This document shows, one piece after another, positions 53,550 through 63,484 of a stretch of DNA of 64,000 nucleotides. The first letter of the stretch is position 1. Each line of letters starts with the position of its first letter. Made by a program: the position numbers and the translations under genes. The DNA comes from Geobacteraceae bacterium (lineage in GTDB: Bacteria; Desulfobacterota; Desulfuromonadia; Geobacterales; Pseudopelobacteraceae). Under the pieces are notes generated by a model that had not been told where the DNA came from, did not search any database, and worked only from the letters and a program-made list of their open reading frames with translations. The stretch lies in assembly GCA_013336525.1 (NCBI GenBank), contig JAAXTM010000002.1:186001-250000 (forward strand), read 5' to 3'.

Positions 53550-54383
53550 TTAAGGTTTCCAACTGAAAGTATCATTCACCTGCATCCGCTTGAAAACAGT
53601 TTTGAGGTTCCGCTTCTTCAGCGCCAGTTCAAAGGCCTCGGGTGTGCCTGTCAGCGCAGCGAACGTTCCAAAATGCATCGGAATAACCATTTTTGGGTTG
53701 ACCAGTTCAACCGCTGCTGCCGCCCGTTCAGGTCCCATGGTAAACTTGTCACCAATACAGGCCATCATCACATCCACTGACGAAATGTCGCCAATAAACT
53801 TCATGTCGCCGAAAAGATCCGTGTCGCCGGTATGATAGATCGTCGGCCCATTGGTAATGGCGATGACAAAGCCGCCCGGATTTCCGGCATAGGCCAGACT
53901 CTTTGGCAGACCGCTCTTGTCATCGTACTCCAGAGCGGAGCTGTGCAGGGCATGGACAAAGGTCACCTTCACCTCACCACCCAATAATGTCACTGTACCG
54001 CCGAAGTTACCGGTCCCGGCAAAGTCCGCCTGTTTTGCCGGAAAATCGGCATATTTTACCATCGCTTTCATGAGATCATTACTGGCAACCAGCTTGGCTC
54101 CGGTCTTTTTGGCGATCTCTACTGTATTACCTATATGGTCACCATGAGCATGGGTCAAAAGTATCTGGTCGACCTTATCAAGAGCTGCCAGCAGCTCTTT
54201 ACCCTTTGGATTAGCCGGATTTGCCAGCCAGGGATCGATCAGCAGCACCTTGCCGCTGGGCGTCGTGACTTTGAACGCAGAATGCCCGTACCAGGTGATA
54301 TCGGTGGAGCCCGCTGCCGACGCGGTTAAATTTGAAAGAGCCATAACTGCCAGGACCATCAATACAATAGTCAGTCTTTTCAT
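53550..54383 (-). CDS. Secreted UPF0173-type metal-dependent hydrolase
   Basis: A 277-residue beta-lactamase-fold hydrolase. ATG 54383 follows AAGGGGA by 6 bases and begins [20 protein letters not shown], a signal peptide with a probable ASA cleavage site near residue 23. The metal motifs are [20 protein letters not shown] (about 76-84), YHTGDTD near 188 and PMHFG near 243, as in the UPF0173 family, whose members are usually cytoplasmic. Substrate unknown. The longer frame from 54494 lacks a ribosome site. Confidence 0.85.
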   Translation of the reverse strand: MKRLTIVLMVLAVMALSNLTASAAGSTDITWYGHSAFKVTTPSGKVLLIDPWLANPANPKGKELLAALDKVDQILLTHAHGDHIGNTVEIAKKTGAKLVASNDLMKAMVKYADFPAKQADFAGTGNFGGTVTLLGGEVKVTFVHALHSSALEYDDKSGLPKSLAYAGNPGGFVIAITNGPTIYHTGDTDLFGDMKFIGDISSVDVMMACIGDKFTMGPERAAAAVELVNPKMVIPMHFGTFAALTGTPEAFELALKKRNLKTVFKRMQVNDTFSWKP

Positions 54384-54592
54384 GGTTAATCCCCTTGAAA
54401 TGAATTCAACAGCTTTTGTGAATAAATGTAGCAAATATTTTACACTTTTTCCTGAATTATGTTTTATGAATTCAAACCTATCGAATGCTTCCAAGAAAAA
54501 ACATCGATTACACTAAGTCTGGCTGAATCAACCCACCATTATATTTGGGAGGAGGATGCCTTTTTAAATGGCCGTAATAAGGGCGTTTTTAT

Positions 54593-54620
54593 TTGACAGC
54601 ACCCGAAAAACCGGTATGAT
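54593..54620 (+). promoter_or_regulatory. Sigma-70 promoter of the hybrid kinase at 54715
   Basis: TTGACA (54593-54598), 16 bases, TATGAT (54615-54620): a near-consensus promoter about 95 bases before the ATG. It lies in the 331-base gap 54384-54714, in which I see no gene or repeat. Confidence 0.6.
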
Positions 54621-54714
54621 CACCCCAATTAAATTCCAGTATTATCAGTGTTTTTTACTTTATGCGTATCTAGCACACCACTAATGTATTTTGAATATTA
54701 CGAGGCACCTCTCG

Positions 54715-56796
54715 ATGAATGCACGTGACCACCAGGAAATCCGGAAACTGTTTGATGAATACCTGCGGATGTACGCATCCCGCGATGATAGCCTCACCAC
54801 GTATTTCAGTGATGATTTTTCCGGTTTTACCGGAGGCGGGGATTTTCTGGTCAAGGACAGGGAAGAATGGGTTTCGATTACCCGCCAGGACTTTGCCCAA
54901 GTTAAAGATCCGCTTCGTATCGAACTCAAAGATCTTGCAATCCAGTCCCTGTCTGATTCAATCGCTGTAACAACTGGTTTCTTCCACATTCACCTGCCAA
55001 TCGAAGACCACATCCTGTCACGAGAGACCGCCCGCCTTGTGCTGATATTCCGCAGGGAATCCACCGGCTGGAAAATTTCTCATAGCAGCATTTCCATTCC
55101 TTACTACCTTGTCCGTGAGGGTGAAGTATACCCTCTTCAGGAGTTGGTTGAACGCAACCAGCTTCTGGAAGAGCAGGTTGCTGAACGGACTTTGCAGCTT
55201 TCCGAAGCAAACCATAAACTTCAGCTGTCAAACGAAAAACTGGCGAATGAGATTGAGGAGCACAAACAGTCTGAGGAGGCGCTAAGAGTCAGCAAAGAAC
55301 AGTTGAGGGTTATTTTTGACACTTCGGAGGCTGGCATCATCCTGGTTTCCCCGGAAGGGCGTATTGAATTCGGGAACAAACGGATGGCTGAAATGTTTGG
55401 AGTATCCGTCCAGGAACTACTAGGCACATCCTACCCGGATCATCTGGCTGAGTCAGAAAAGCATATCGGTGATGATCAAATGCGCCAATTAATACAGGGA
55501 ACAATTCAATCCGTATCGCTAGAGCGACATTATAGCCGTGTTGACGGTACAAACTTCTGGGGGCATTTATCCGGACGGAGATTGGAAAATCCAGATGGCA
55601 GCTTGCGTGTCCTTGTCGGGGTCATTGCAGACATCACTGATCGCAAAGCGTTCGAAAATGAAAAGATGAAAATGCAAAAGCTGGAATCACTTGGTATTCT
55701 GGCCGGTGGCATTGCCCACGACTTCAACAACATTCTTACCGGGATCATAGGGAACGTATCTCTTGCAAAGATGTTCATTGATGACAATCACAAGTCATAC
55801 AGTGCATTGGTTGGAGCTGAAAAAGCATCCGTGCGGGCAACTGAACTTGCCCGGCAACTCCTGACTTTTGCCAAGGGGGGTGAGCCGATCAAAAAAACTG
55901 TATCACTCCTGCATCTTGTGAATGAATCTGTATCACTGACGCTTCACGGATCCAATGTCAAATGTACCATTGACATCCCCGATTCAATTTATGCCATAGA
56001 AGCGGATGAAGGGCAAATTAGCCAAGTATTCCACAACATCATCATCAATGCTACGCAAGCGATGCCTGGAGGAGGTACGCTAACAGTATCTGCACGAAAC
56101 GAGATGCTTGGAAGCGATAATATTCTGGCACTTCCTCCCGGCAAATATTCCAGTCTTACCTTTACCGATGAAGGCTGCGGGATAACGGAGGCAGATCTTA
56201 AAAAGATCTTTGATCCCTACTTTACAACCAAGTCTAACGGGAGCGGTCTCGGACTTGCTTCCGCCCACTCCATAATACACAAGCATGGAGGGCATCTCAG
56301 CGTCAGCTCTATTGTAGACAAGGGGACCACCTTCACAATCCACCTGCCTTCAACTGGCGAGTCAATTTCTGTATATCAAACCGAATCCGGCACCCAAACA
56401 TTTAAAGACCATGAGGGCGGCTCAGTTCTTGTCATGGACGATGAGGAAATGATCCGGAATCTTACTGCGGAAATGCTTGAAGAAATCGGGTACCAGCCTA
56501 CAACCTGTGATGGCGGGGCAGAAGCCATACGGCACTATAAAGCGGCCATGGAAGCAGGAAAATCATTCTCGGCGGTGATCATGGATCTGACCATTCCCGG
56601 TGGTATGGGTGGCAAGGATACGGCTGAATTAATTCTTGATCTTGATCCGGAGGCATGCCTGATTGTTTCCAGCGGCTATTCAAATGATCCGATAATGGCT
56701 GATTACAGCACCTATGGTTTTACCGGCGCAATTGCAAAACCGTACAGGATCAGTGAACTGGAGCAAGTGCTGCGTTCGTCACTACCTAATCACTAG
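54715..56796 (+). CDS. Hybrid histidine kinase with N-terminal SnoaL-like domain
   Basis: A 693-residue cytoplasmic sensor with no membrane helix. Residues 1-135 have the NTF2/SnoaL-like pattern (HQEIRKLFDEYLRMYASRDD through VLIFRRESTGWKISHSSIS), an uncommon input domain. A coiled coil (140-190), one PAS (195-310), HisKA with AGGIAHDFNNIL near 327, HATPase with FDPYFTTKS and GLGLASAHSII, and a receiver (565-690) with VIMDLTIPGGMGGK follow. The start is ATG 54715, with GAGG 9 bases upstream, rather than TTG 54691. The kinase and receiver half is a close paralogue of that at 34693. Confidence 0.87.
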   Translation: MNARDHQEIRKLFDEYLRMYASRDDSLTTYFSDDFSGFTGGGDFLVKDREEWVSITRQDFAQVKDPLRIELKDLAIQSLSDSIAVTTGFFHIHLPIEDHILSRETARLVLIFRRESTGWKISHSSISIPYYLVREGEVYPLQELVERNQLLEEQVAERTLQLSEANHKLQLSNEKLANEIEEHKQSEEALRVSKEQLRVIFDTSEAGIILVSPEGRIEFGNKRMAEMFGVSVQELLGTSYPDHLAESEKHIGDDQMRQLIQGTIQSVSLERHYSRVDGTNFWGHLSGRRLENPDGSLRVLVGVIADITDRKAFENEKMKMQKLESLGILAGGIAHDFNNILTGIIGNVSLAKMFIDDNHKSYSALVGAEKASVRATELARQLLTFAKGGEPIKKTVSLLHLVNESVSLTLHGSNVKCTIDIPDSIYAIEADEGQISQVFHNIIINATQAMPGGGTLTVSARNEMLGSDNILALPPGKYSSLTFTDEGCGITEADLKKIFDPYFTTKSNGSGLGLASAHSIIHKHGGHLSVSSIVDKGTTFTIHLPSTGESISVYQTESGTQTFKDHEGGSVLVMDDEEMIRNLTAEMLEEIGYQPTTCDGGAEAIRHYKAAMEAGKSFSAVIMDLTIPGGMGGKDTAELILDLDPEACLIVSSGYSNDPIMADYSTYGFTGAIAKPYRISELEQVLRSSLPNH

Positions 56797-56886
56797 ATAA
56801 AGAACAAAGAGAATGCTGGAATCTAAAATGACAGTGACGTTCCCGCTTATTGCCTGGTTTCCCAAACACCCCCCAGTTGACCTCCA

Positions 56887-57639
56887 CTATTCAATATTTT
56901 CCTGTACCAACAACTCCAGACTATCCAAATCCAGGGCGACAAGAGCACCATAACCAAATTCACCCTTGAGGTAACAACCGTTATCAAGTGTAATGTGCTG
57001 TGTAACCAGCGAATCCTGAATAGCAAATAGCGGTGTTACGTTGTGGCCGGTGACCAGAATTCTGCCGCCTAGTTTTGCAGATTCAGCCTGACCTTCCCGT
57101 GACCAAATCATAAACTGCGGTGATGTATCCCTCACAGGATCGTTAGTGTGAAAATCCAGCCCGGCATGGACAAAGACGTAGTCTTCAGTTGCAAGAATAT
57201 ATGATAGGTCAGTCAATAAATCCAGATAACGGTGCGGAATTGCTTCTGGTGAGTTGACTCCCAACTCCCGCATTGTTGTACATCCGCCATTAACGTACCA
57301 CATTTTTCTAGCTGCCGGATCGGCCACTGCGTGCAGCAGCATTTCCTCGTGATTTCCTTTTAGCAGTCGGATGCCAAAACCTGACTTCTGAAGTTCCAGC
57401 AGGTAATCCAGCACACCTAAACTGTCTGGCCCACGATCAATGTAGTCACCGAGAAGGTAGAGCGTATCTACCGGCCTCAGCCGTAAGACCTCTTCCAGCA
57501 TTTTCTTAAGAGTCTTGCAGCAGCCGTGAATGTCACCGATGGCAAAGCGGCGGTGAGTCAGCGGTGAACCGATGGCCAATTTTTGACGGAGGCTTATGGC
57601 ATAATGCCCTGGCATAAAGCTTGTAAAGGGTTTTCGCAA
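56887..57639 (-). CDS. PPP-family metallophosphatase (Ser/Thr phosphatase-like)
   Basis: A protein of up to 250 residues of the calcineurin-like PPP family. It has the metal motifs GDIHGC near residue 37, GDYIDRGPDS near 65, KGNHEEML near 95, VFVHAGLDF near 155 and TGHNVTP near 197. It could be a protein phosphatase or an ApaH-like dinucleotide hydrolase. The start is unsure: TTG 57639, nine bases after the wrbA stop, or ATG 57615. wrbA is directly upstream on the same strand. Confidence 0.88.
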   Translation of the reverse strand: MRKPFTSFMPGHYAISLRQKLAIGSPLTHRRFAIGDIHGCCKTLKKMLEEVLRLRPVDTLYLLGDYIDRGPDSLGVLDYLLELQKSGFGIRLLKGNHEEMLLHAVADPAARKMWYVNGGCTTMRELGVNSPEAIPHRYLDLLTDLSYILATEDYVFVHAGLDFHTNDPVRDTSPQFMIWSREGQAESAKLGGRILVTGHNVTPLFAIQDSLVTQHITLDNGCYLKGEFGYGALVALDLDSLELLVQENIE

Positions 57640-57648
57640 AACTTCAAA

Positions 57649-58257
57649 TCAGGTAAGTTTTTTTGCAATACCCGCTACATGGGCACCCTGAAAACGTGCT
57701 CCTGCCAGTTCATTGTCGCTTGGCATCCGTTCACCCTGGGCACCTGTGATGGTTGTTGCACCATAGGGTGATCCTCCGGTGATTTCCGTAACTCCCATTT
57801 GTCCGGCAAACGAATATGGCAAGCCGACGACAACCATGCCGTGGTGGAGTAGTGTGGTGTGAAAGCTGAGAATTGTTGATTCCTGGCCGCCATGCTGGGT
57901 AGCAGAGCTGGCAAATACACTGCCGACCTTGCCAACCAGTGCACCTTTCATCCAGAGCCCACCGGTTGCGTCCAGAAATTGACGCATCTGACCGCACATG
58001 TTTCCAAAACGGGTTGGCGTCCCGAAAATAATGGCATCCGCAGTCGCCAGATCATCAACAGTGACAACCGGGATGTGCTCCATACTCTTCTGGGCATCAA
58101 ATGCCCCCATCATTCCAAGAACCTCAGGTGTCAGAGTCTCAGGAACCCGCTTGATGACGGCTTCGCAGCCGGGGACCTGACTAACTCCTTCTGCAGCCGC
58201 TTCCGCCATTTTGTAAATATGGCCATACATACTGTAGTACACGATCAAAACTTTCAT
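57649..58257 (-). CDS. wrbA: NAD(P)H:quinone oxidoreductase, WrbA type
   Basis: A 202-residue flavodoxin-like FMN enzyme reducing quinones by two electrons. The phosphate loop [14 protein letters not shown] is at residues 7-20, and [20 protein letters not shown] near 75-94 and a VSSATQHGG-type segment ([14 protein letters not shown]) near 112-125 bind the flavin. The length matches E. coli WrbA. GGAGAAC lies 5-11 bases before the ATG. Probably cotranscribed with the downstream phosphatase. Confidence 0.95.
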   Translation of the reverse strand: MKVLIVYYSMYGHIYKMAEAAAEGVSQVPGCEAVIKRVPETLTPEVLGMMGAFDAQKSMEHIPVVTVDDLATADAIIFGTPTRFGNMCGQMRQFLDATGGLWMKGALVGKVGSVFASSATQHGGQESTILSFHTTLLHHGMVVVGLPYSFAGQMGVTEITGGSPYGATTITGAQGERMPSDNELAGARFQGAHVAGIAKKLT

Positions 58258-58455
58258 GATGTTCTCCTGTTACTAATGGGTGATGTTTATACAAAACGGT
58301 ACCACACAATCTCTCTTTTTCCAGTACAGTGCCTATTATTCTGCAATATACCGGAGCAGACGTATAACCATTGATAAATATCTAAAAAAGTGGCTTATCT
58401 GATCATAAAGTGGTAATCAGCACTGAATCAAATCAGCAATATCTTCGATTGCAGG

Positions 58456-61020
58456 ATGCCAGCACTGATAGCGGGGTTTGCTTTGGAGACTTTCACAGGT
58501 TTTTTAAATAATGCGGCGTTGATGCTTATACTCTGCGTCATTTATGACACTTTCAGCATTTATTCAATTTCAAATAAAAACCTGAGGGACGGTGTGACTG
58601 GAGTCCTGGTGGGGCTCATCTGTATCGCCGTTATGTTGAATCCTTGGTCTCTTGAGCGCGGTTTGTATTTCGATACCAGGTGGGTTCTTCTTAGCCTGTG
58701 TGGGCTTTATTTCGGGTTCGTCCCGACGGCGGTTGCGGTAATTATTGCAGGAGCGTTCCGGCTTTACCAGGGCGGCCCTGGGGGAGTAGTTGGCACTGTT
58801 GTAATTGTAGTGACTGCCTGCGTAGGCCTCGCCTGGAAATATTGGCGCGACAAACATGGCAAACCTCTCAATTGGATGCAACTATACGTCTTTGGTGTTG
58901 CTGTCCAATTGGCAATGCTCTCCTGCATGTTCATTTTCCCTGCCGAGTTGCGTAATACCATCTTTAGGAAGACCGCTCTTCCGATCCTACTCATTTACCC
59001 TATCCTCACTACGATTATCGGCCTCATATTAAAGAAGCAAGAAGACCGTAGGACCACTGATAGAGAGCTTGCAGAAAACCGCAAAGCATTAAGCAGGGAG
59101 CGGGGATTACTCAAAGGGGTGATAAATTCTATACCTGACTTGATATTCTTCAAAAACAAAGAGGGTGTTTACCTAGGCTGCAACAGGTCTTTTGGGGAGT
59201 TTGTCGGGCACGAAGAACAATATGTGGCGGGCAAAACGGATTTTGACTTATTTGACAAGGACATTGCCGAATTTTTTGTGCAAAGAGACGCTTTGGTCTA
59301 CACGTCAGAAAAGCCTGGCAGTAATGAAGAGTGGGTCGATTACCCTGATGGCAAGAAAGTCCTCCTGGATACAATTAAGACACCTTTAAATGATTTAGAC
59401 GGAACCCTTTACGGATTGGTAGGCATCAGCCGTGACATTACCAACCGGAAACAGACCGAAGAAGCTTTGGCAAGCAGCGAACGGTTCTTGAAAACAATCG
59501 TCGACTCGGAGCCGGAATGTATCAAAATGATTGATATCAACGGAAACCTGTTAATGATGAATCCGGCAGGCTTGGAGATGATTGATGCCGACTCCTTTGA
59601 ACAGGTAAAGGGGCAATGTGTCTGTCCATTAATAACCGAGCCTTACAGGGAAGCCTTTATGGCTCTTACGAAACAGGTCTTTCAGGGAATCCCCGGAATA
59701 CTTGAATTTGAGGCAATCGGACTCAAAGGACGGCATATCTGGCTTGAGACCCATGCAGTCCCGTTTCGTAATGAACATGGCGAGATTGTTTCTTTGCTGG
59801 GGATAACTAGAGACATTACCGAACGCAAGCGTGCGGAAGATGAACGAATTAATCTTGAGAAACAAATTCTTCACGCCCAGAAGCTCGAAAGCCTCGGTGT
59901 GCTGGCTGGCGGCATTGCTCATGACTTTAATAATATTCTTACATCTGTTATCGGAAATGCTGATCTGGCCCTCATGCGCATCAATCCGGAATCTCCCGCC
60001 GTTGATAACCTGCGCAGTATCGAAATAGCCGCTGCACGTGCTGCTGACCTTGCCAAGCAAATGCTCGCCTATTCCGGTAAAGGTAAGTTTGTCATAAGTA
60101 ATCATGACATCAACGGCTTGCTGGAGGAGATGCTCCACATTCTACAGGTCTCCATCTCCAAAAAGGCGGTCTTGCGCCTTAACCTTACCCGTCCCCTGCC
60201 ATCTGTTGAGGCCGATGCCACCCAACTGCGTCAGATCATCATGAATCTGGTGATCAACGCTTCCGAAGCGATCGGCGACAAGAGCGGCGTCATTGCAATT
60301 ACCACCGGATGCATGGATTGTGACAGTAGCTATTTGAAAGATGTCTGGCTTGATGAGAACATTGGCGATGGTCTCTATGTTTTTATTGAAATAGCCGATA
60401 CAGGCTGCGGCATGGACAAGGAAACCCTCTCAAAGCTGTTCGACCCATTCTTTACGACGAAGTTTACCGGGAGGGGTCTCGGGATGGCCGCTGTCCTCGG
60501 AATTGTCCGCGGCCATAAGGGTGCTGTCAAGGTTTACAGTGAACCGGGCAAAGGAAGTACCTTCAAGATTCTTCTTCCCGCGAGCAGCAAACCTGCCGAG
60601 ATTTTCAATCACGATTCCCGGAATGATCATTGGAGGGGAAGCGGTACTGTGCTTCTTGTTGATGATGAAGAAACGATTCGAGGAGTCAGTGCAGAAATGC
60701 TCAAAGAGCTGGGCTTCAAGGTTGTGACTGCCAATGATGGTCGCGAGGCCATAGAAGCCTACAAAGCCAGGACAGATATCAGTTTTGTCATCCTTGACCT
60801 TACCATGCCGCATATGGATGGCGAACAGTGCTTTAGAGAACTGCGAATGCTGAACCCCGATGTAAAAGTAATTATGAGCAGCGGGTTCAGTGAACTGGAA
60901 GTGACGCAGAAGTTTGTTGGCAAAGGCTTGGCTGGATTTATTCAGAAACCATATAAATTGTCAGTGTTGCGTGAGGGCATTATGGGATTATATCCCGTAA
61001 ACAGATCACCAGACGAGTGA
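58456..61020 (+). CDS. Hybrid histidine kinase with 5TM-LYT-type sensor
   Basis: An 854-residue membrane sensor. The first 200 residues form five or six membrane helices of the 5TM-LYT type (PWSLERGLYFDTRWVLLSLC, GAFRLYQGGPGG, VFIFP-like FIFPAELRNTI). Two PAS domains (about 220-335 and 345-465), HisKA with AGGIAHDFNNIL near 487, HATPase with DTGCGMDKETLSKLFDPFF and GRGLGMAAVLGIVRGH, and a receiver with FVILDLTMPHMDG near 778 follow. There is no output domain. 5TM-LYT sensors elsewhere monitor cell-wall or murein products. The start at ATG 58456 has only a weak ribosome site. Confidence 0.87.
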   Translation: MPALIAGFALETFTGFLNNAALMLILCVIYDTFSIYSISNKNLRDGVTGVLVGLICIAVMLNPWSLERGLYFDTRWVLLSLCGLYFGFVPTAVAVIIAGAFRLYQGGPGGVVGTVVIVVTACVGLAWKYWRDKHGKPLNWMQLYVFGVAVQLAMLSCMFIFPAELRNTIFRKTALPILLIYPILTTIIGLILKKQEDRRTTDRELAENRKALSRERGLLKGVINSIPDLIFFKNKEGVYLGCNRSFGEFVGHEEQYVAGKTDFDLFDKDIAEFFVQRDALVYTSEKPGSNEEWVDYPDGKKVLLDTIKTPLNDLDGTLYGLVGISRDITNRKQTEEALASSERFLKTIVDSEPECIKMIDINGNLLMMNPAGLEMIDADSFEQVKGQCVCPLITEPYREAFMALTKQVFQGIPGILEFEAIGLKGRHIWLETHAVPFRNEHGEIVSLLGITRDITERKRAEDERINLEKQILHAQKLESLGVLAGGIAHDFNNILTSVIGNADLALMRINPESPAVDNLRSIEIAAARAADLAKQMLAYSGKGKFVISNHDINGLLEEMLHILQVSISKKAVLRLNLTRPLPSVEADATQLRQIIMNLVINASEAIGDKSGVIAITTGCMDCDSSYLKDVWLDENIGDGLYVFIEIADTGCGMDKETLSKLFDPFFTTKFTGRGLGMAAVLGIVRGHKGAVKVYSEPGKGSTFKILLPASSKPAEIFNHDSRNDHWRGSGTVLLVDDEETIRGVSAEMLKELGFKVVTANDGREAIEAYKARTDISFVILDLTMPHMDGEQCFRELRMLNPDVKVIMSSGFSELEVTQKFVGKGLAGFIQKPYKLSVLREGIMGLYPVNRSPDE

Positions 61021-61068
61021 TCGGTTAATCATTCAGGTGTCTCGGCTGGCACTATTAATCTACATTTT

Positions 61069-62091
61069 TTACTTTAAGTTTAAATTTGACTCTTGTGCCA
61101 ACGGTTTCTCACTCCGAGTACGAAAAAGATAGCGCTCAAAAGTTTGCTCTGTGCAGGTCTTCATCAGTTTGACCATGATTAGCACTATTAGTAACGAAAA
61201 GAATACCCTTCCAAAAAGAATTCCTGACAGATGCCCTCCCAGTACCAGCATAAGCAGTGTGTCCTCAACCAGGCTATGTGATAGCCCCATCAAGGCAAAT
61301 GAATAGTAGATATCTCTATTTTGCAGCAGACCGGATCGTGCTTCCTGAATGAGGATACCTCCACCGTAGCTTATGCCGAGCATCATTCCGATAATTGTAA
61401 CCGGGGCTGCTTCGCGTCCGATTCCAAGAAAGGTAAGAGCTGGCTCCAGGGTTCTCGTCAACACATTCATCACACCAATTGCTTTCAATGTTCGCATCAC
61501 TAACAGTAGCGAAAGAATGATCAGGAAAATCCAGACAATATTTCGGCACTCTCCCAAAGCCCATGCAAGCCAGGCTGTCTGCTGAGGCGGAGGGTCCCAC
61601 AATGCCTGGTTTGGCTGTTGCAGAAAGCCGCTAAGAGAATAGGCTTGGTTGAGACACCATCCAATCAGAAGTGCGCCTCCTATGCGCAACGCTGCCATTG
61701 ACCTTATTCTTGGCCCTGCTGACCGCGCGATGCTTAGCTCCACGGGAAGTGAGTGAGCAACCAGCAGCATCGTACAGAGCACCGTTACCTGGGCTACAGT
61801 CAGATGCGCCTCAGGAGCAAGCGATGCAAATACAATCATTGCAGAATAAAGATTGGTCAGCATAGCGGTTGCCCAGACTAGGCCCATGCTGCCGGGGAGT
61901 CCAAGAAGTCCCATTAGAGGTGAAAGCAGAAGGCCTAGCTGATCAGTTGCACCAAATTCTTTGAGCAGCTTAGTTATGATAATTACGGGAATTGTAATCT
62001 TGAGAAGTACTAGTGTGGTTCTGATCGCATCATGTAAAAGCTGCAAGATCCAAATCCTGAATTTTGTGAAAGTTCTATTCATTTCAATCAT
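61069..62091 (-). CDS. Nucleoside-recognition (Gate) domain membrane protein
   Basis: A 340-residue inner-membrane protein with about eight hydrophobic segments and two Gate/nucleoside-recognition repeats (about residues 20-130 and 190-310), similar to SpmA/SpmB-type proteins. Features include LVAHSLPVELSIARSAGPRI near 111 and LGISYGGGILIQEARSGLL near 238. Substrate unknown; a transporter or channel is likely. It stands alone, convergent with the hybrid kinase. Confidence 0.82.
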   Translation of the reverse strand: MIEMNRTFTKFRIWILQLLHDAIRTTLVLLKITIPVIIITKLLKEFGATDQLGLLLSPLMGLLGLPGSMGLVWATAMLTNLYSAMIVFASLAPEAHLTVAQVTVLCTMLLVAHSLPVELSIARSAGPRIRSMAALRIGGALLIGWCLNQAYSLSGFLQQPNQALWDPPPQQTAWLAWALGECRNIVWIFLIILSLLLVMRTLKAIGVMNVLTRTLEPALTFLGIGREAAPVTIIGMMLGISYGGGILIQEARSGLLQNRDIYYSFALMGLSHSLVEDTLLMLVLGGHLSGILFGRVFFSLLIVLIMVKLMKTCTEQTFERYLFRTRSEKPLAQESNLNLK

Positions 62092-62197
62092 TATTCGCGA
62101 TCTTTAGACTGCATCCACCATAGTGTAATCCTGACCTCTTTAAGAGTTGGCACGATATGCCCTCCAAAGTTTGTCCAGCTTAACGGAAAACGTCACT

Positions 62198-63253
62198 TCA
62201 ATCTACCCGTTGGCGGTATGCATTCAGGAACCTGGCATCTTCAGCATATGTAACGGGATAGATAAACGGTACCGGTTTGGGCTCTATGCCGTTTCCGACA
62301 TTGCTGAAGGTAAACAGACATGAGTTTGAAAGTGCTTTAGCTCCATCTTTACGGCTAAATCGCTCTATATCGGATTGCACGGTAATGGTTGTTCTCCCCG
62401 TGTAAACCACCCGAGCAGTGAATTTTAACTGGTCGCCCAAGAGTACCGGCTGGTTGAAGTTAATGCGATTCACCTGACATGGCACCACCCGGTCCGGGGC
62501 AACTATTTCAGCAGAGAGCGCAGCCAGTTCGTAGGCCTTTCTTATGAGGTGGCCGCCAAACACCGTCTTTGGAACATTTTCCTGCTCTGGATATGCCCTG
62601 ACAGTAGATTCCAGAACAAGTTCGCTGGCGCGTATCCCTTTAAATTCTGCCGACTCTTGTTCCTTGTGTAGTTTTTTGAGAAAGAGGTATTCATCAAGCG
62701 ACGGCATCTCCTCGGCCTTTGCCAGACTATCCCGGTATTCCTGGCGACGCTGTTCGGCCTTGCTATGTCGCTTTTCCTCCAGTTTTTGCTTATAGTGCAA
62801 TGGAGGTAATGTCAGACTTTTCCCCTCACCACTGTCTGAAGAGCGTGCCACCATAGTGAAATAACAACTGGCCACATGATGTGAACCGACTCCAAGACAC
62901 TCAATCCTGATCCCCACCTCCATCGATGACTTGCCCACATGGTTGATCTGCGCTGAAAATACCAGGTCATGATCGGTATCGGCCAGGCTTCTTACGACAA
63001 TACTGTCGATGGCAGCTGTGACCACCCTGGCGTCAGGGTAGAATCGGTTTACGTATGCCAGTGCCGTATTCTCGGCAACTTTGTCGAGGGTCTCTAGCAA
63101 CTTGCCAAATCGTATGTTGCCGACAATCTGACAGTCTCTGGCCAGAAAGCGCCTGGCAAGCGCATGATCCGTTGAAAACGGCAGGACGAACAGATACCTG
63201 GTATCATGAGGGGTTATTTGCTCAATATCCTTTTGAGGCGTAGTTTTTGTCAT
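62198..63253 (-). CDS. Double-hotdog acyl-CoA thioesterase
   Basis: A 351-residue protein with two hotdog domains, the arrangement of ACOT9/BFIT-type acyl-CoA hydrolases. The first (about residues 25-150) has NIRFGKLLETLDKVAENTAL and VVRSLADTDHDLVF; the second (about 210-345) has FGGHLIRKAYELAALSAE and INFNQPVLLGDQLKFTARVV. A charged helical linker (about 150-200) joins them. It is expected to cleave fatty acyl-CoA to free acid and CoA. No neighbours on the same strand suggest a pathway. Confidence 0.85.
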   Translation of the reverse strand: MTKTTPQKDIEQITPHDTRYLFVLPFSTDHALARRFLARDCQIVGNIRFGKLLETLDKVAENTALAYVNRFYPDARVVTAAIDSIVVRSLADTDHDLVFSAQINHVGKSSMEVGIRIECLGVGSHHVASCYFTMVARSSDSGEGKSLTLPPLHYKQKLEEKRHSKAEQRRQEYRDSLAKAEEMPSLDEYLFLKKLHKEQESAEFKGIRASELVLESTVRAYPEQENVPKTVFGGHLIRKAYELAALSAEIVAPDRVVPCQVNRINFNQPVLLGDQLKFTARVVYTGRTTITVQSDIERFSRKDGAKALSNSCLFTFSNVGNGIEPKPVPFIYPVTYAEDARFLNAYRQRVD

Positions 63254-63424
63254 AATGACTCCTCTTCTATACCTGTGTGAGTCTCAATTTTGCTCGGCAA
63301 CTATCTGGCCAGCCTCTTTTCCCGCCACTATATTTCCCAGATCCAATTTACTATTACCCGCGTTATAGTATGTCGCTATAACACCAACAATCAAGAATAA
63401 AGCTGGCAAAAAGTGTGACATTTA

Positions 63425-63452
63425 TTGCACATATATTTTTTTAGTGTATAGT
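63425..63452 (+). promoter_or_regulatory. Sigma-70 promoter of the hydrogenase-like gene
   Basis: TTGCAC (63425-63430), 16 bases, TATAGT (63447-63452), 32 bases before the ATG at 63485, in an AT-rich stretch. Confidence 0.55.
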
Positions 63453-63484
63453 TGAGTAACTAAATACTTTAAAAGCCGAGACTT

